This document shows positions 1 to 11,951 of a DNA stretch of 64,000 bases, piece by piece. How positions within the stretch are numbered: the stretch's first letter is position 1; each line of letters starts with the position of its first letter. This DNA is from Flammula alnicola. Its lineage: Eukaryota > Basidiomycota > Agaricomycetes > Agaricales > Strophariaceae. The DNA lies in NCBI GenBank assembly GCA_015499995.1, contig JADNRV010000028.1, forward strand, positions 248,001 to 312,000. The letters are read 5' to 3'. The notes below the pieces were generated by a model. That model ran no database searches, was not told where the DNA came from, and saw only the letters and a list, made by a program, of their open reading frames with translations. A program made the translations under genes and the position numbers.

Positions 1-962
1 TCCGGTAGAGGAGACAATTTTATTTCAGGTAACTCAACCCTACACAACATCAAGATAGGTCGAACTTCGATGCGTTAACCATCAGCACAACCTGATTTTT
101 GTCACGCAAAATTCAAGGGGTGTGCACCGGCAATTGCCGGCATACAGCCTAGGGAGGGGGGGGGTCCCATTGTGGCTTATCCAAATAAAAATTTGAAGTA
201 CATTTTTGGCAGAATAACACATCTAGAGGGTTCCTACAAAGTATTATCCACTGTTTCCATGAATTTACGGCCCACATGAGCTGCCTGTGGCTCAACAGCA
301 AGAATGTGTCCAGATTTGGACACATTATGTCAGCGGTCAGATCGGCCCGAACATGGTTAGGTAGCAGATCAGTCTTAGTTAGGAAGGTCTGATCAGGCAC
401 GTGATAATTTATTTCCTTTTTTGGAATGGCTAAGGGGGGGGGGAGGGTTAACAAGTCCTTATCCAAATAAAAGTACCTCGTATATCTGGAAAAAAAATGG
501 CCCGATACTGGTGTTTGTGGGGTAATTAAATAATAAATAAATAAATAAATCGAAAAATCGAAAAGGGAAAGAGAGGGAAGGGAGAGAATATTTACGTTCA
601 CCTCTATTATTCGTTCTGTTCACTGGCTCATGGCCGCTTGTCGCAAACTGACTCCATCAGTTCATTAGTATCGTTTGGACCCTTTTCCGCATTTTCTCAC
701 ATGTATACTCGCTTAGATCCTCGTCATCGGTTCATCTCATGGACCCTTTTCCTCCCTTTTCCCAGTGAGTTTCACCATTTTCGTACAAGGATACTCGCTT
801 AGATCCTACAGGGTTCATTTCCTCACACGCACTCGCTTAGATCTTCCGGTTCAATCATCAATGGCCGCCTGTGTGCCGTGCAATGGAATTTAGCACATTT
901 GGCGCAGCCATCACAGCCTATCCAATACGTGAAGGATTTCAATTCCTCAAACTAATGTACAG
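1..962. other. Left-edge region without a supported gene
   Basis: I see no convincing gene here. A 150-codon frame on the minus strand (149-601) is low in complexity and crosses G-runs and a (TAAA)n tract near 527-551, so I do not call it. A motif containing ACTCGCTTAGATC recurs three times (about 706-720, 791-805, 828-842), each followed by similar text, which looks like a decayed minisatellite. A second short repeat (TTATCCAAATAAAA) is present near 176 and 458, each time beside a long G-run. The region also holds the 3' flank of the exonuclease gene that ends at 963. Confidence 0.4.
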
Positions 963-3900
963 CTAATCCGAGTCATCGACGCCTATCCAACCCTCGTTAC
1001 AGGGCCTCTTTTTCCTTTTGGGATTCCGACCTCGACAATCAACCCTTCTGCAGTCTCGGCAAGGATTCATACAACTCTTCACGCTTTTCTTACCCTTACA
1101 GGTGTGAATCCCACATTTTCTACACGTCCGTCCCTCTCTCACTTTCTTTGTTTTCTTGTTCAGCTTTCTCGGGACTGCCTGCAAAAGATCGGCGTCCACT
1201 CGCTCTCGGGACAATTCCTCTGCCGTTGTTATTGCAGATTCTGAGTTGGAGTGCTGCAAGTTTGTGTCGGGTGATATTTGGGATGTCGAGGCAATGGATG
1301 GGGCCAGGATTGATGGGCCAGGTCCTACTGCAAGGTGTATTCGGTGAGAGGAGCTCGAGGCTGGAATTTGAAGGCCTCTTGTGATGGCGTTGGGCTTGCA
1401 CAGTTTTTCGGGTAGAGAAGGAGCTGCAATGGATCGTGCTGGGTCATTTAAGGTGATTGTAAGAGGCTTTCTTGCACCGTATGTCAAAGAAAGTGACTCT
1501 TTAACATTCATATTTGATTTCCACGTTGCGTAATAGACTTTCAATTGTTCGATTAGCTAGAACAAATGCCCGTTAACCTTCATGAATTCAGAATGATTCC
1601 ATTCACATGACAAACCTTGTAGAATATATTGGCATTTGTGTTTGCATAATAATTCCATACCTTCACAGCTTGACTCCAGACAGGTCCGGATGGTGAGTTG
1701 AAATCTGTGTTCGTCTCCATAAGGTGGAGGAAAAGTTCTTTTTCAGCAGAATGATGAACGGGAAGTATGGGTTTGTGCACACCCTGCATCTCCGCAAGGA
1801 ATTTGTGCCTTTGTTTCTTGTCGAGGCTTGGAACATATTCACTCATCCCACTCTCGACACGAATCTTTGTCGGAATGGGAAGGATACCAAGGACCTCGTT
1901 TGATGGCAAGTAGAGATTTGAATTTACCCACCCAGTAATTTGTACCGGGTTAATAAGAACATCTTGCAGGTAAATTACTCGCTCTTGAATTTTATTGGTG
2001 ATCCATATCGAGAAGTGGCCTCGATAGTGTTGCCCAGTGCTGTTAAACGTGCCGACCTGAGAACTAAATTTAGTTTCAAATTATTCTCAGTGGTTGAAAA
2101 AACGTACAAGGAGGTTATGTCGCAAAACAAAATCTAACAAGCAGGCATGTGTGTGTCGAATTGATGCGCGAGAAGATGGAAGATGGGACCGAAGGTGTGC
2201 ATGTACTCCACCTTCAGTAAAATTTGTCCCGCGTGCACAACGGTAAATTGGCAGACCACCGGCTTTCTGATCAATTCCTATTGTTGTATAAAGTGAGATC
2301 CCAGGTGGGTCAGAAAGAAATCCATTGCGGATTAGGTCTAAAATATTCTTCGCAGTCTTCCAGTTGCTGGAATTGAAAAGCGGTACACCAGTTGTCGCAT
2401 CCTTCAGAGGACCAAAGGTACTGAAGACTTTTTCAACGAGGGGGTAGAGAATTTGTGGTGGAGGTATAATTCTTCTGCACCGACGCCACAGCCATGCAGG
2501 ACGAGAAGCCCGGATTGTCTCGAAAGTTTGAGGTGGTGACTGTGTCACGCCCCATGCATTAATTCGACGTCGGTCTTCAGCATCAGGAATAAAGATTGCG
2601 TCTCGTAATTGGCGACCGAACTCGAGGCGCAAAGCATGAGTAGAAAGGAGGTGAAACATGTTAAAAACATGGAAAACATCCTTCAAAACACGGCTCCGTA
2701 TGGTATTATCCCAGTTATCAGGATATAACCCAAATGTTGCCTTGCCCTCAGCAGCACTTGCGTGATCAACTTCATGAGAATAACCTGAAGGCATTTCTGG
2801 AAGGTTGGCAGAATTGGCGTTCTCCGTGACGATATCACCAATGGATGGCCCACTTTCAGCATAAACATACTCCTCATGATCCAAGCCAGTGCTCAGGCTC
2901 TCAGAGGATGGGCTGTCCATATCCAGACTTGGCCTAGCTTGCGTTTCGGAGTCATTCACGTCAATGCCTGATTGGGTTGGTGGTTGCCAGGTGGCAGGAC
3001 TGAACGTGCGCAAATGGCTGCGTAAACAGACAATAGAGAATGGTGTGTTGCCAAATGAAAGTAGGGCGTGATTTCGGTGGGTGGGTATGATTGCACCAGG
3101 TACGAAAACCTTGAGAACATCTACAACAATTCTCGTCTGGGTGACATTTATGCCGTCAAAGACCCTGTCGTGCATATGTGCTGAAATTACTCCTTGGGCA
3201 ATGACCATGGTGTTGTCAGGGCTGTATACCAGCACTGGAGTGGTAGGAAGAGGGTTTGGTGATAGAGGTTGGGGAATTTCGATGGTGGAAAGTCTTTCAT
3301 ACAGACATAGACTTGCATACGCATCGAGGGCGGCGTACATTTCTTGTTCTCGGGTGAGGGTTTTATTGCCCCATTCTTGGCTAATACGTTCGGGAACATT
3401 TTTGTTCAAGCGTTTACCCAAAACTACAGCACAGAGATCGGCCAGGCTGCAATTGGCTGAAGAAATAACGCGCCGATCTTTCGCAAACTTTGCCAGCTCA
3501 AGCGCGCTGACAAATGGAGTCCGTGGCTGACAAGCCGCCTCAAGAAACTTGAGATCTGCATTGACAAGGCGGCCCACTTTCAAGATATTTGGATGGGATA
3601 ATAAAACACGAAGTTGATTGGGAAGGTCTCCTCTCTCAACCATATCTCCGATCTGAGCGAGAATGTAAGTCTTAGATATGAAGCAAGCAGAGTTTAGACT
3701 AATGACTTACTTGCAGAATATACACCCGCTCTTTGTACGCAATTTGAACGACAGATGTTTTTTCCCGACGGAACACATTTCCGTTCCCAGAAACCTCAAC
3801 ATTCCACTCAGAGTCAAACCCAATAACAATATTCATGTCTGGGTTATCAGAAGGCAGGTCATTGAGAATTGTCCTCATCGCAATATTGATAGCTTCAGGA

Positions 3901-6312
3901 GTGTGCTCGGTGAAGATTTGGATGTTATCTGGCAGGGCGAGAGGTTCAAGATGAGCATATTTCTCGACCGGAACCACCGACTTGAGAAGAGACGGAAAGC
4001 ATCGCTCGAGGAACTGTTTGTCAGCCATATTGTCCGTAAAGCACAAGTACGGCAAGACGTGGCCGTATAACTCAAGCGACTCCTGGATACGTTTCAAGGC
4101 CTCTTCATATTGCGCCTGTGATTTTGTCGCAACCAAGTTGCAGGATCTGATCTCGCCCTTCTCATTTGTGACAGTCAACAAAGCCGTGAAAACCTGTTCT
4201 CCATTCACCAATGAAATGTGTTTTGTTATCTATGAAAAAGGATTAGACAGAGTTAGATTAATGAGCGAGTAAGAATTTCTTACCTTGTGGCTATGATCAA
4301 GTGCGCAAATCTCGCATGTGAGCTTGGACGTATGCTGATGGTAGTGGTTCTTGTGTTTTTCGATATAGCGGTCGAAAATATTTCCAATTAATTGAGCACC
4401 AGGAATATAGCCATGGAATCCACGGGGGCTGGCATTATCGAACGGAAGAAATGCTTCATATTGTTGGCCCACCCACCCATCTAATCTACGACGAGCCAAA
4501 AGATCGAGGTACTGGAGATGCAGCTCATCGTATTTAAGGAGGTGTTGGACACGGAGAGCATCGGAGAATTGCTTTGACCCCATGCCGTTCTGGAAGCACG
4601 ACCGCATCCACCCAAACAGTGTCTTCGAGATGGCACTGCGATGACTCAGGCGGGCAGGAAACTCCGCCGCCAATTCCGATGGCAGAACCGCCAGGATCCG
4701 ACTATCCCAGCTGCGAAATGTCACCGTGTGCTTCCGGGATTTTGGGTGTTCACACACGCGACAACGATATCGATATCCGATGATCCAAAATGTCGAGTTC
4801 GAATCAACACAGCGGCGAGGGCGGGAATTGACAGCATGTCGTTGTAGTGGTGTTTTACAATTTGGGCACGGAATGAACTTGACGAGTGCTTGTGGATCCC
4901 ATAAAAAAAAGCGGGGATTGTAGAGAAGTTGCGGAGATATATCGTTGCGTTGGAGGAGGAAGAATGTCGACTCTTGTGGAAACCAAAAGGTATGATTGTT
5001 GGCGTAGAGCAGGGGTACTCCTTCATGATTTCGGCGGCCTGCCTCCTCGACCTTCGCCTTGAACGCGTTGAGGAGCCATGGAGGCATCGCGCAGTGTGCA
5101 TGGGGCATTGCAGCATCCTCGGCATCCTCGGCTCCTGTCTCCTCTCTGGGATCCTCCTCATCATCCTTCTCGTCGCCCTCCATTCCCAGCTCATCCTCGT
5201 CACCTAATCCCTCTCCTGAGACCTCTGGATCGTCCTCGTCGTCTCCCAGATCCACCGGGTATTGGGGATCTGCGTCTGGAATGATTTGGTGTGTAGTAGA
5301 AGCTGTCAGCACAGCCGACGGCGATGGATGTTGCAGTGCCGCTCGCTGCTCGCTTGGTGATGATCCAAGTGTGTTGCTGGAGTCGAAGGTGTACGGAGAT
5401 GGCTGTTGGACTGTTTCCGGAGGTGCTGAGGATGCCAGGTGCTGGCCACTGGGCATTGACACCACTAGGGATGCATTCGGGCTCGCTGACGTTGTGGTAT
5501 CGAGTTGAGGTGCTGAAGACTGTCGTACGGGGCCAGAACTACCTGCGAGTGACTGCCAGAAAATTAGTTAGTGAAGAAATTATTCGAAAGAAAGAAATAC
5601 GTACAATTTTACCAGGTAAGATCCTTACGGTGACCTTTCCTCCTCCCGAATCAATCTTGCATGGCCGTCCCACAGGCCGCTTCTTTGGAAGGCTGGGATT
5701 TCCGAGAAGGGCCGCTTTTGCCTTTGCTTGCTGCTTGGGTCCGGTGCCACGGGGACGACCAACAGGACGGCGAACAGACATCGATAACTCTGCAGCCGGT
5801 GACTTGGCCTTTGGAGGGCGTCCACGTTTCGGACGTTGTGGGTTTGAGGTCAAGGCCGTGGCATTTTGTGTGGATCTCGAGGTATTATTACGAGACGTAA
5901 CATCGCGAGGATGATCCTCACGAGTCGTAGACGAGGAGGGATAGGGACTGCGAGATCCAGTGCACAGCGGTGAAGGCGAAGATCCAAGGCTGATAACGCC
6001 TGAAGAATCGGCGCCTGAAGAGCCGGGGGTAATTCCTGAAATAGACCGTGTCAGGTAAAATGACGCGAAGCGGGCTGGTTTGCTTACCTTCCCCCGACAT
6101 ATGGACATCCATGGGAAAACCTGGATGTGGGAGTGGATTTAAGGATCTAGAAAGCACATGTCAGTTCGTGAACGTTAATGAAACACAAAGTTCAAGAATA
6201 CTTACAGACTGCGAGGCACGAAACCATTTGCAGCAGTGAACGAACCGGCCTGTGAATTGTGCTCGCCCCATTCGCAAGGTCCATCAGTATCGAGTGAAGG
6301 GTAGTTGTCCAT
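963..6312 (-). CDS. AT-hook / zinc-cluster (DUF6729-like) / DEDDy 3'-5' exonuclease, 8 exons
   Basis: Eight exons join in frame to 4965 nt (1654 aa): 6312-6206, 6146-6088, 6035-5605, 5552-4284, 4229-3711, 3652-2108, 2056-1616, 1556-963. All introns are 51-59 bp with GT..AG ends. Three AT-hook cores (RGRPP, VGRPRG, VGRPC) lie near residues 126-180. A CPNC...CRVC zinc-type cluster near 428-466 resembles the basidiomycete DUF6729 domain. A DnaQ/RNase D-like exonuclease fold follows, with D-S-E (about 759), N-A-D (about 827) and Y-A-A-L-D (about 900), the full DEDDy set. The C-terminus is a basic Cys-rich tail (about 1600-1645). The likely role is a DNA-binding nuclease; the substrate is unknown. 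Related proteins recur in Agaricomycete genomes, so a mobile origin is possible. The start is the first ATG in frame with the AT-hook exon. Confidence 0.85.
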
Positions 6313-7481
6313 CACGGCGTTCAGTTGTTAGTTCGCATGAAAGGTGGGGCAGCAAAGTCGCGGAGAGAGTGCGCGCGAGCGAGTTCAAATCTCTGAGTCT
6401 CGAGTGCGTCAGGGTATGTCATGTGCAGGCTTACATAATTTTCAGTATCCAGTATTCAGTATCCACCCACACGCATGGGATACTGGCCAAAAAAATTGCA
6501 TACCCCTTGGCAAAATTGGCCAAAAATAGCTTCTGTGGCATTCTGTGGCACAGCATGTCACAGAGCCAATAGCATGGCGCCAATTGTGATGTGAACTAGC
6601 CTTTGAGCGCTGAGCTGTTGCTGATGTGATACCGTGAGCGGCGAGTCCCTGAGCCCTCTGTCACCAGGCGTTATACTTATCTGTGAACATCAGCTTGCTA
6701 CTTCCAGAGTGACGACTGGCCAGCCAGGCTAGTATTCTCTGCCGCTACATTGTCCACCCCTACCACGTTCTGCGAAGCTGCCGCTTTCTTCTTTTCCGCT
6801 GCCTTCGAGGCTGTCGCCGCTCGCTTTGATTCTTGCATAACACGCAGCTTTTGTGCTATCTATAATCTGATCATGATGTGATCGACGGTCTGCGGCGAAT
6901 GGTATTGGGGCAGTAAGGTGTCTGGGAAGATGAGATGTGCATTATGGAATGCATGGGTATTGATGAGGAATTCATCAAGATGTTTGTGTTCAATGAATGC
7001 TTCCATTATGCCTGATTCAACTCGTTCTTGTAGGACGGCCCACCTTCCAGACGCTGTGCAACCTGCCTGGCGAGTCGCTTCGAGTTCTGAAAAGTTCAGT
7101 CTGAACCTTCGTTCAGGACTGGACAATGACATCTCTATACATGGAGATCAACCTTCTGCCTTCTGACTGTCCAAGCATCAGCAAAACCTGGTTGCACTGT
7201 GTGATTCTGTGGGCTGCTGTAATCGGAAGAACCCATGCTATGGCTCTGTGTGCAGTGCTTCCCACAGAATGCCACAGCCGCTATTATTTTTGGCCGATTT
7301 TGCGTGACAAAGTTTTGCTGATGAGCCGCATCCATAGGGCAACCCCACGCCTGGGCAGCCTCATCTATGGATATAAAAAGGCTGCTCAACTTGAACGAAC
7401 CTCAGCTGGTCTTCCAACTCCCAAACCACAAACCACTACAGCGCTGGTCGCTCGGTCTTCCACCCACAAACACAATTCATA
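6313..7481. other. Intergenic region between exonuclease and secreted-protein genes
   Basis: This divergent intergenic stretch carries promoters for both neighbours. A minus-strand frame at 6860-7132 (90 codons, rich in His, Leu and Phe) looks mildly protein-like and continues after one in-frame TAG into a Lys/Ala-rich stretch, so a decayed gene fragment is possible. I could not identify it. Short repeats of the form CAGTATCCAGTATTCAGTATCC occur near 6443-6464. Confidence 0.35.
7372..7378 (+). promoter_or_regulatory. TATA box of the secreted-protein gene
   Basis: TATAAAA lies 104-110 bp upstream of the ATG at 7482. No other TATA-like run sits between it and the start. The spacing suits a transcript with a leader of about 70-80 nt. 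Confidence 0.5.
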
Positions 7482-8268
7482 ATGAAACTCTCTCTCTTTA
7501 CTGCTATGATTTCTGGCCTCGTAGCTTGCTCGTATGCTATACCCATTGGCAGTGTTGATTCCATGATCGAGAGGTAAGCGCCAACTCTTGGTTAACATTC
7601 TTTTTGTTGAAAATCCCATGACTTCGCAGGGCGTACGATATTGACGACCTCGACGTCAGAGAATGGCTCGATCTAGAAGCTCGATCTGTGAGTTTTGACC
7701 GTATTAATTGAACATGAGCAGTCCCTAACTCTAGTTTCGGTGCCTTAGTTCGCCCCCACAAGTAAAAATATGAGGCTGCGCGCTCATGCCTTCATTGATG
7801 AGGCGCTTCATAAGAGCGCGATAGAGGAAGCTGCCACGCCATCAACCCAGACTGGAACGTATCACACGAACAATGAGTTCCATCTTGATCGCCAACAGCC
7901 GACCAATGCCCAGGGCGATCATAAAGTTGCAGTCCAGCTGAATCGGGGCTCAACTACCACCATTGGCCAGGTGGTGATCAACCAACATCACCACGACATC
8001 ACTCCTAAGACTGTCAGTTTCGGTATTCTTTACGCTCTTGCACAGTCATTGAATTTGATAAACTTAGGTTGCAGCAAAATTGAAGCACTCTATCAACACC
8101 GGGCCTCCTGACGTGCGGGTACCCAACAGCAGTAGGGCTGAAAGGACTGCGAAGAACATAGCGAACAACCATGCAAAACACATTGCCAAGCAACAACGAC
8201 ACGCTACCGCTCATGCGAATGGTATGGCTGAAGCGGCTGCAGGGCATTTTAAGAAAGGCAACAAGTAA
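7482..8268 (+). CDS. Small secreted protein of unknown function, 4 exons
   Basis: Exons 7482-7573, 7630-7687, 7749-8012 and 8068-8268 join to 615 nt (204 aa) with canonical GT..AG introns of 55-61 bp. The N-terminus (MKLSLFTAMISGLVACSYA, then IP) is a clear signal peptide with an A-Y-A cleavage site. The mature part has no transmembrane segment, almost no Cys, and is rich in His, Asn, Gln and Ala. Its C-terminal third is strongly basic. A TATA box precedes it. The length and composition fit the fungal small-secreted-protein class. I recognise no domain, and a role as an effector would be speculation. Confidence 0.8.
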
Positions 8269-8655
8269 TGTTGTGCCACACCTGTACTTTTGAATAGAGA
8301 TTTGGAATACAAGTTTGTGTCGACAATGGTGGCTTTATCGTGCGAGTGTTAAATCTAACTACGGGCCTACTGGTGGCCCTTGGACGAATGGCAAGATTTG
8401 CTCACTACAACGCATGGAAGCCAAAGCGGAAGAAATTCTAAACTCTTATATGAGGACTCTCATGTTGGCTCACGGTGAAGTTGGTGCAGTACCACATGTG
8501 CAGCCTCCCAGAGGAGCAGAAACATTCATTATGTACGTAATACATACATCGCACAGATGCTCTGATGAATACAGTATAATTTAAGCCAATAACTTATTGC
8601 TTGATTCTGATCTACCGCCTAATGCCAGTAACAGTGGTATTACAAGATATGTAAC
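8269..8655. other. Convergent 3' intergenic region
   Basis: This stretch between the convergent 3' ends of the secreted-protein gene and the DUF6533 gene holds only short frames that I cannot support. Confidence 0.5.
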
Positions 8656-10726
8656 TCAAAACTCGTCATCGATGGGATTCAGCAGGGAGGCTCTGGACAG
8701 CGAAGTCCTACTAGCAAAGGTGATTTGGCCCAGGCCATTCTCTAAGTGGGGTGATGTTTCAATGGAAGAGTAGGAAAGTCGGACCCCCCCTGCAGATGCG
8801 TCAAGCAAATGTGTCCGTTTTGGGCGGGCATGGAGGTATTCAACCATGTCTAGGTATATCCGTGTAACCTGTTTAAAAAACCTTTCAGGGCCAAGCTGCG
8901 ACGACAAGAATATGGAACAGAGACTGACCAATACTGGGTATAATGCCATCATCCAACTGGAGAAAAGGTGGTGTTAGAGAAAGATGCATAAACGAAAGAG
9001 ATGGGAAGAAAGGAGCTCACGGTATCCCAATGGCTTGCAATGGACCCGACGTACTGACAACGATAACAGCGTTCACGATTTTTGCCACTGGGACGACGAA
9101 AGAAATCCAAAGCCTAAATGAGCGCCCACTCTGCAACGTCAAGCAAGACATGAACGTACCTATGGCGCTAGAATAAATTTACGACGGCGTGTCAGTCAGA
9201 CGTTGGTTAGCTTCAATTTATGAGAACAAAACTCACAAGAAAAAATAAAACATCCCATGTCTGATGAAGATCATCATTGTCGGTATGAGTATGCGGGCCT
9301 GGTGCAGGCTCCTCCAGCTAGGCTTTCTGTTCGCGTCCAGATCACGCACGACGCCGAGTAGGCTGGCGAGCATTAGGGTGAAGTAGGTACATTGGGCTGC
9401 GATCGATGGGATCCTGCCAGTTGAGCCAATAAACTGGAGTAAGCAGACTGAGAATGGAGGTAGCAGGAAGACAGACGGACCAGGCAGCGAGTGTAAAGGC
9501 GGGGTGGATGCTGAAAGAAAGTGTCGAGCAGCCAGGCATCGAAAACCCCCTTGCTGGCGAGAGGACCACGGCAGAGGATACGAATACGAACCCTATGCCT
9601 AGACTTGTCTATGATAGTAATGTTCAATGTTGAGTAGCGTCCTTGTGTGTGTCAGTGTCATCCGATTGACGTACAATCAATTGTACTACACGACCGAAAA
9701 AAATTGTTGTTGTTGAATAAATATCGGAGGCTTGAGATCTGCAGAGTCCTTACCAAAGAAGAGGGAGGCAGTGGATAGTAAAGCTATGGAAAGTTCAGTC
9801 ACCACTGGAGGCCCGGGCAGAATGTTGAACTCGTACTTGTGAATCTCCACCCGTATACCGCGTTTATGCGAATGAGGATCATGACATCGGGTAGCAACGT
9901 TATGACCGCCATATTACTAGATAGCTGTTAACTTCGTGCGGCAAACCAAAAGGGTAGCGCAACTGACATGACAATGATGTAGTACCACACAGTGCAGCTG
10001 CATTTACATAAACAGGTAAGATTCGTAGGAGACGCTTGGAGGACTACTAGTCTATGCGCACAACTGGAAGATGGGAAGATATATTTCAGTTAAAAATAGA
10101 TAAGCTAAACCGACGATATGGCTCACATTGAGAGATGGATTGAAGCTAGTGTTTACTGACGGAAGAATGTAGATTGTAAGAAGAAAACATAAAGATTTCC
10201 GTAGAGCAAGCTCACCACCGACAAACCAACTGGTTGGAGATAAGAGTTAGGTAGTATTCCAGGGAAAGAGAATAGCCCAGAGACGTACGCAAGATTCAGA
10301 ACCGATGCATAGCGGACGATTACATACATCCGCCTCGTATGCCGACCTTTGCGTTCATGCCTAATCCATGCGTGGATGAGACGAGTTGCAGGTTAAGTGT
10401 GAGATAAACGGACCAACGATGCCACACGAGGGAGACCTGATCGTTTTTGTTTAGAATTATCTCTCTGGTTCGAACAACGGAGTGTGCCTTGCCTCTTTAC
10501 CGAAACACAAGATCATATCGTACACTACCCATGTTAAAGCAGCCACTGTAATGAGAGATCTTCATTAATACAAAGCGTATGCATTGGGCACACGATACAT
10601 ACCAGAACAAAAGTTGAACAAGAGGGTATCGCGAGCGAGGCGTGCGTTGGCTGCAAGAAGCTGCTGCTCATGGTGGTTGTGCCATTGTTGCCGCTCGACG
10701 CTGAAAAGGTTTCCAGCCAAATCCAT
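8656..10726 (-). CDS. DUF6533-type multispan membrane protein (copy 1), many short exons
   Basis: The gene runs from ATG at 10726 (MDLAGNLFSVERQQWHNHHE) to TGA at 8656 in many short exons. Early exons join as an N-terminal stretch ending ARDTLLFNFCS, a strand with VVYDMILCFGQEVSLVWH, then a RRMYVIVRYASVLNLA helix. This is the basidiomycete DUF6533 pattern: Y-D, then E-V-x-x-V-W, then x-x-V-R-Y. The 3' exon (8952-8656) ends with a Ser-rich acidic tail LLNPIDDEF. The family has about seven predicted helices and no known function. One internal junction needs a GTCCGT donor, and several inner exons are not resolved here, so the span is firmer than the splicing. Confidence 0.65.
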
Positions 10727-11111
10727 GCCTGGCGAGACTGGCTGACTACGTGGTCGGGGACATATGGGAGCGAGGATTGTTATGGTGAAGGACAATGATA
10801 TTGCACGCCCAAATGTCAAAAAAACTGTCCAAGGTGTCCATCACACCCAACATAGGCTGACAGTCACACATGTGCATGATCTGCTGTCTACCACATCTGC
10901 ATCGTACGGTACTTACCACCGTCTACTTGAAATTTTACTAAGGAACGACAGCTCAGCGCGTCTCTTCATACCACGTCTAGTGCAGGATTTAAATTTCTAG
11001 TAATTTTTCTTGGTCCTGGGACTCTGGCGGTGGAACGGCCAAGGTAACGGCCTGCAAGTATAGGCGCACGTGACCTTCAATTTCGCATGTTTGTGAAAGA
11101 CGCGACTGACC
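10727..11111. other. Divergent intergenic region, DUF6533 side
   Basis: Upstream region of the DUF6533 gene up to the MITE target duplication at 11104-11111. No gene is supported. Confidence 0.5.
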
Positions 11112-11728
11112 AGGACCTCCGAAAATACCCTGGTAGGTCAGATACAAAAAACCAAAGATTTCTGGGTTTTCGGGTGAACAAAATTTTTCGTTTTAGGGCC
11201 CGATTTCGGGTGAATTACCAACCTAACCTCCAAAATTTTGCGATTTCGGGTGAACAAAATATCTGACCTCATAGTATAATTAATTGACGATTTTAAATCA
11301 TTTATTAATCATAAGCCTCGTCGTTTCACATACTGCTTATCATTATCTTAGTCTACAAATTGTTGTCATCATAGGACTCTTCGCCGACGTTCTTCTTTCA
11401 CGTATTGCATTGTTCTAACAATTTGCAGAGGAGGACGATGCCACCAAGTACATTTTGCGTATGGGTCATTGGCCCAACCTATTAATAACTTGCCGGTTGC
11501 TTGCCGGTTCTGGAGTTCCGGTCATTGGTTGTCGACAGCAGTCGGGTGAACAACATCTGACCTTGGACAATGGGGCCGACTTTTGGGTGAACAATTGCAC
11601 CTTACCTGAGTGAAAATTTTTGGCTCTCGATGGGTGAACACAGCCAAAAATTATCTGACCTTTGCAGCCAAAGGCTGCGATTTCGGGTGAACTGGTATCT
11701 GACCTAATAGGGTATTTTCGGAGGTCCT
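11112..11728 (+). mobile_element. hAT-like MITE, copy 1 (617 bp)
   Basis: The element has terminal inverted repeats of about 35 bp beginning AGGACCTCCGAAAATACCCT. It is flanked by a perfect 8 bp target duplication GACTGACC (11104-11111 and 11729-11736), as expected for hAT transposition. It has no coding capacity. Inside, the motif GGGTGAA(C) occurs about seven times in one orientation, often next to ATCTGACC, which looks like a subterminal transposase-binding array. It lies 223 bp upstream of the NBS1-like start. A second copy lies inverted at 15606-16220. Confidence 0.85.
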
Positions 11729-11951
11729 GACTGACCCTGTTCGATACCAACTCAGTTTCTCGTCGTACGATTTGACGGAGCCGTCCGAAGAACTCTCTCA
11801 TATTCTTTATATTCACTGGGTCTTATTGATTCATTGATTCACCTCGGTCAACGACTCCCGTCTAATACGTTTTATTCTCGTGGTTTGACAACATTGGTGT
11901 CGTGCTCCTGTATAGTGGAGCTTCGGCCATATATCACTCTAGAGCTTGATT

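Noticed and set aside
149..601. 150-codon minus-strand frame at the left edge
   Set aside because: Low-complexity, crosses G-runs and a TAAA microsatellite, no domain and no splice partners.
6860..7132. 90-codon minus-strand frame between two genes
   Set aside because: Somewhat protein-like but has a stop at the join to the next piece, overlaps a promoter region and matches no family I know; mentioned only in the intergenic entry.
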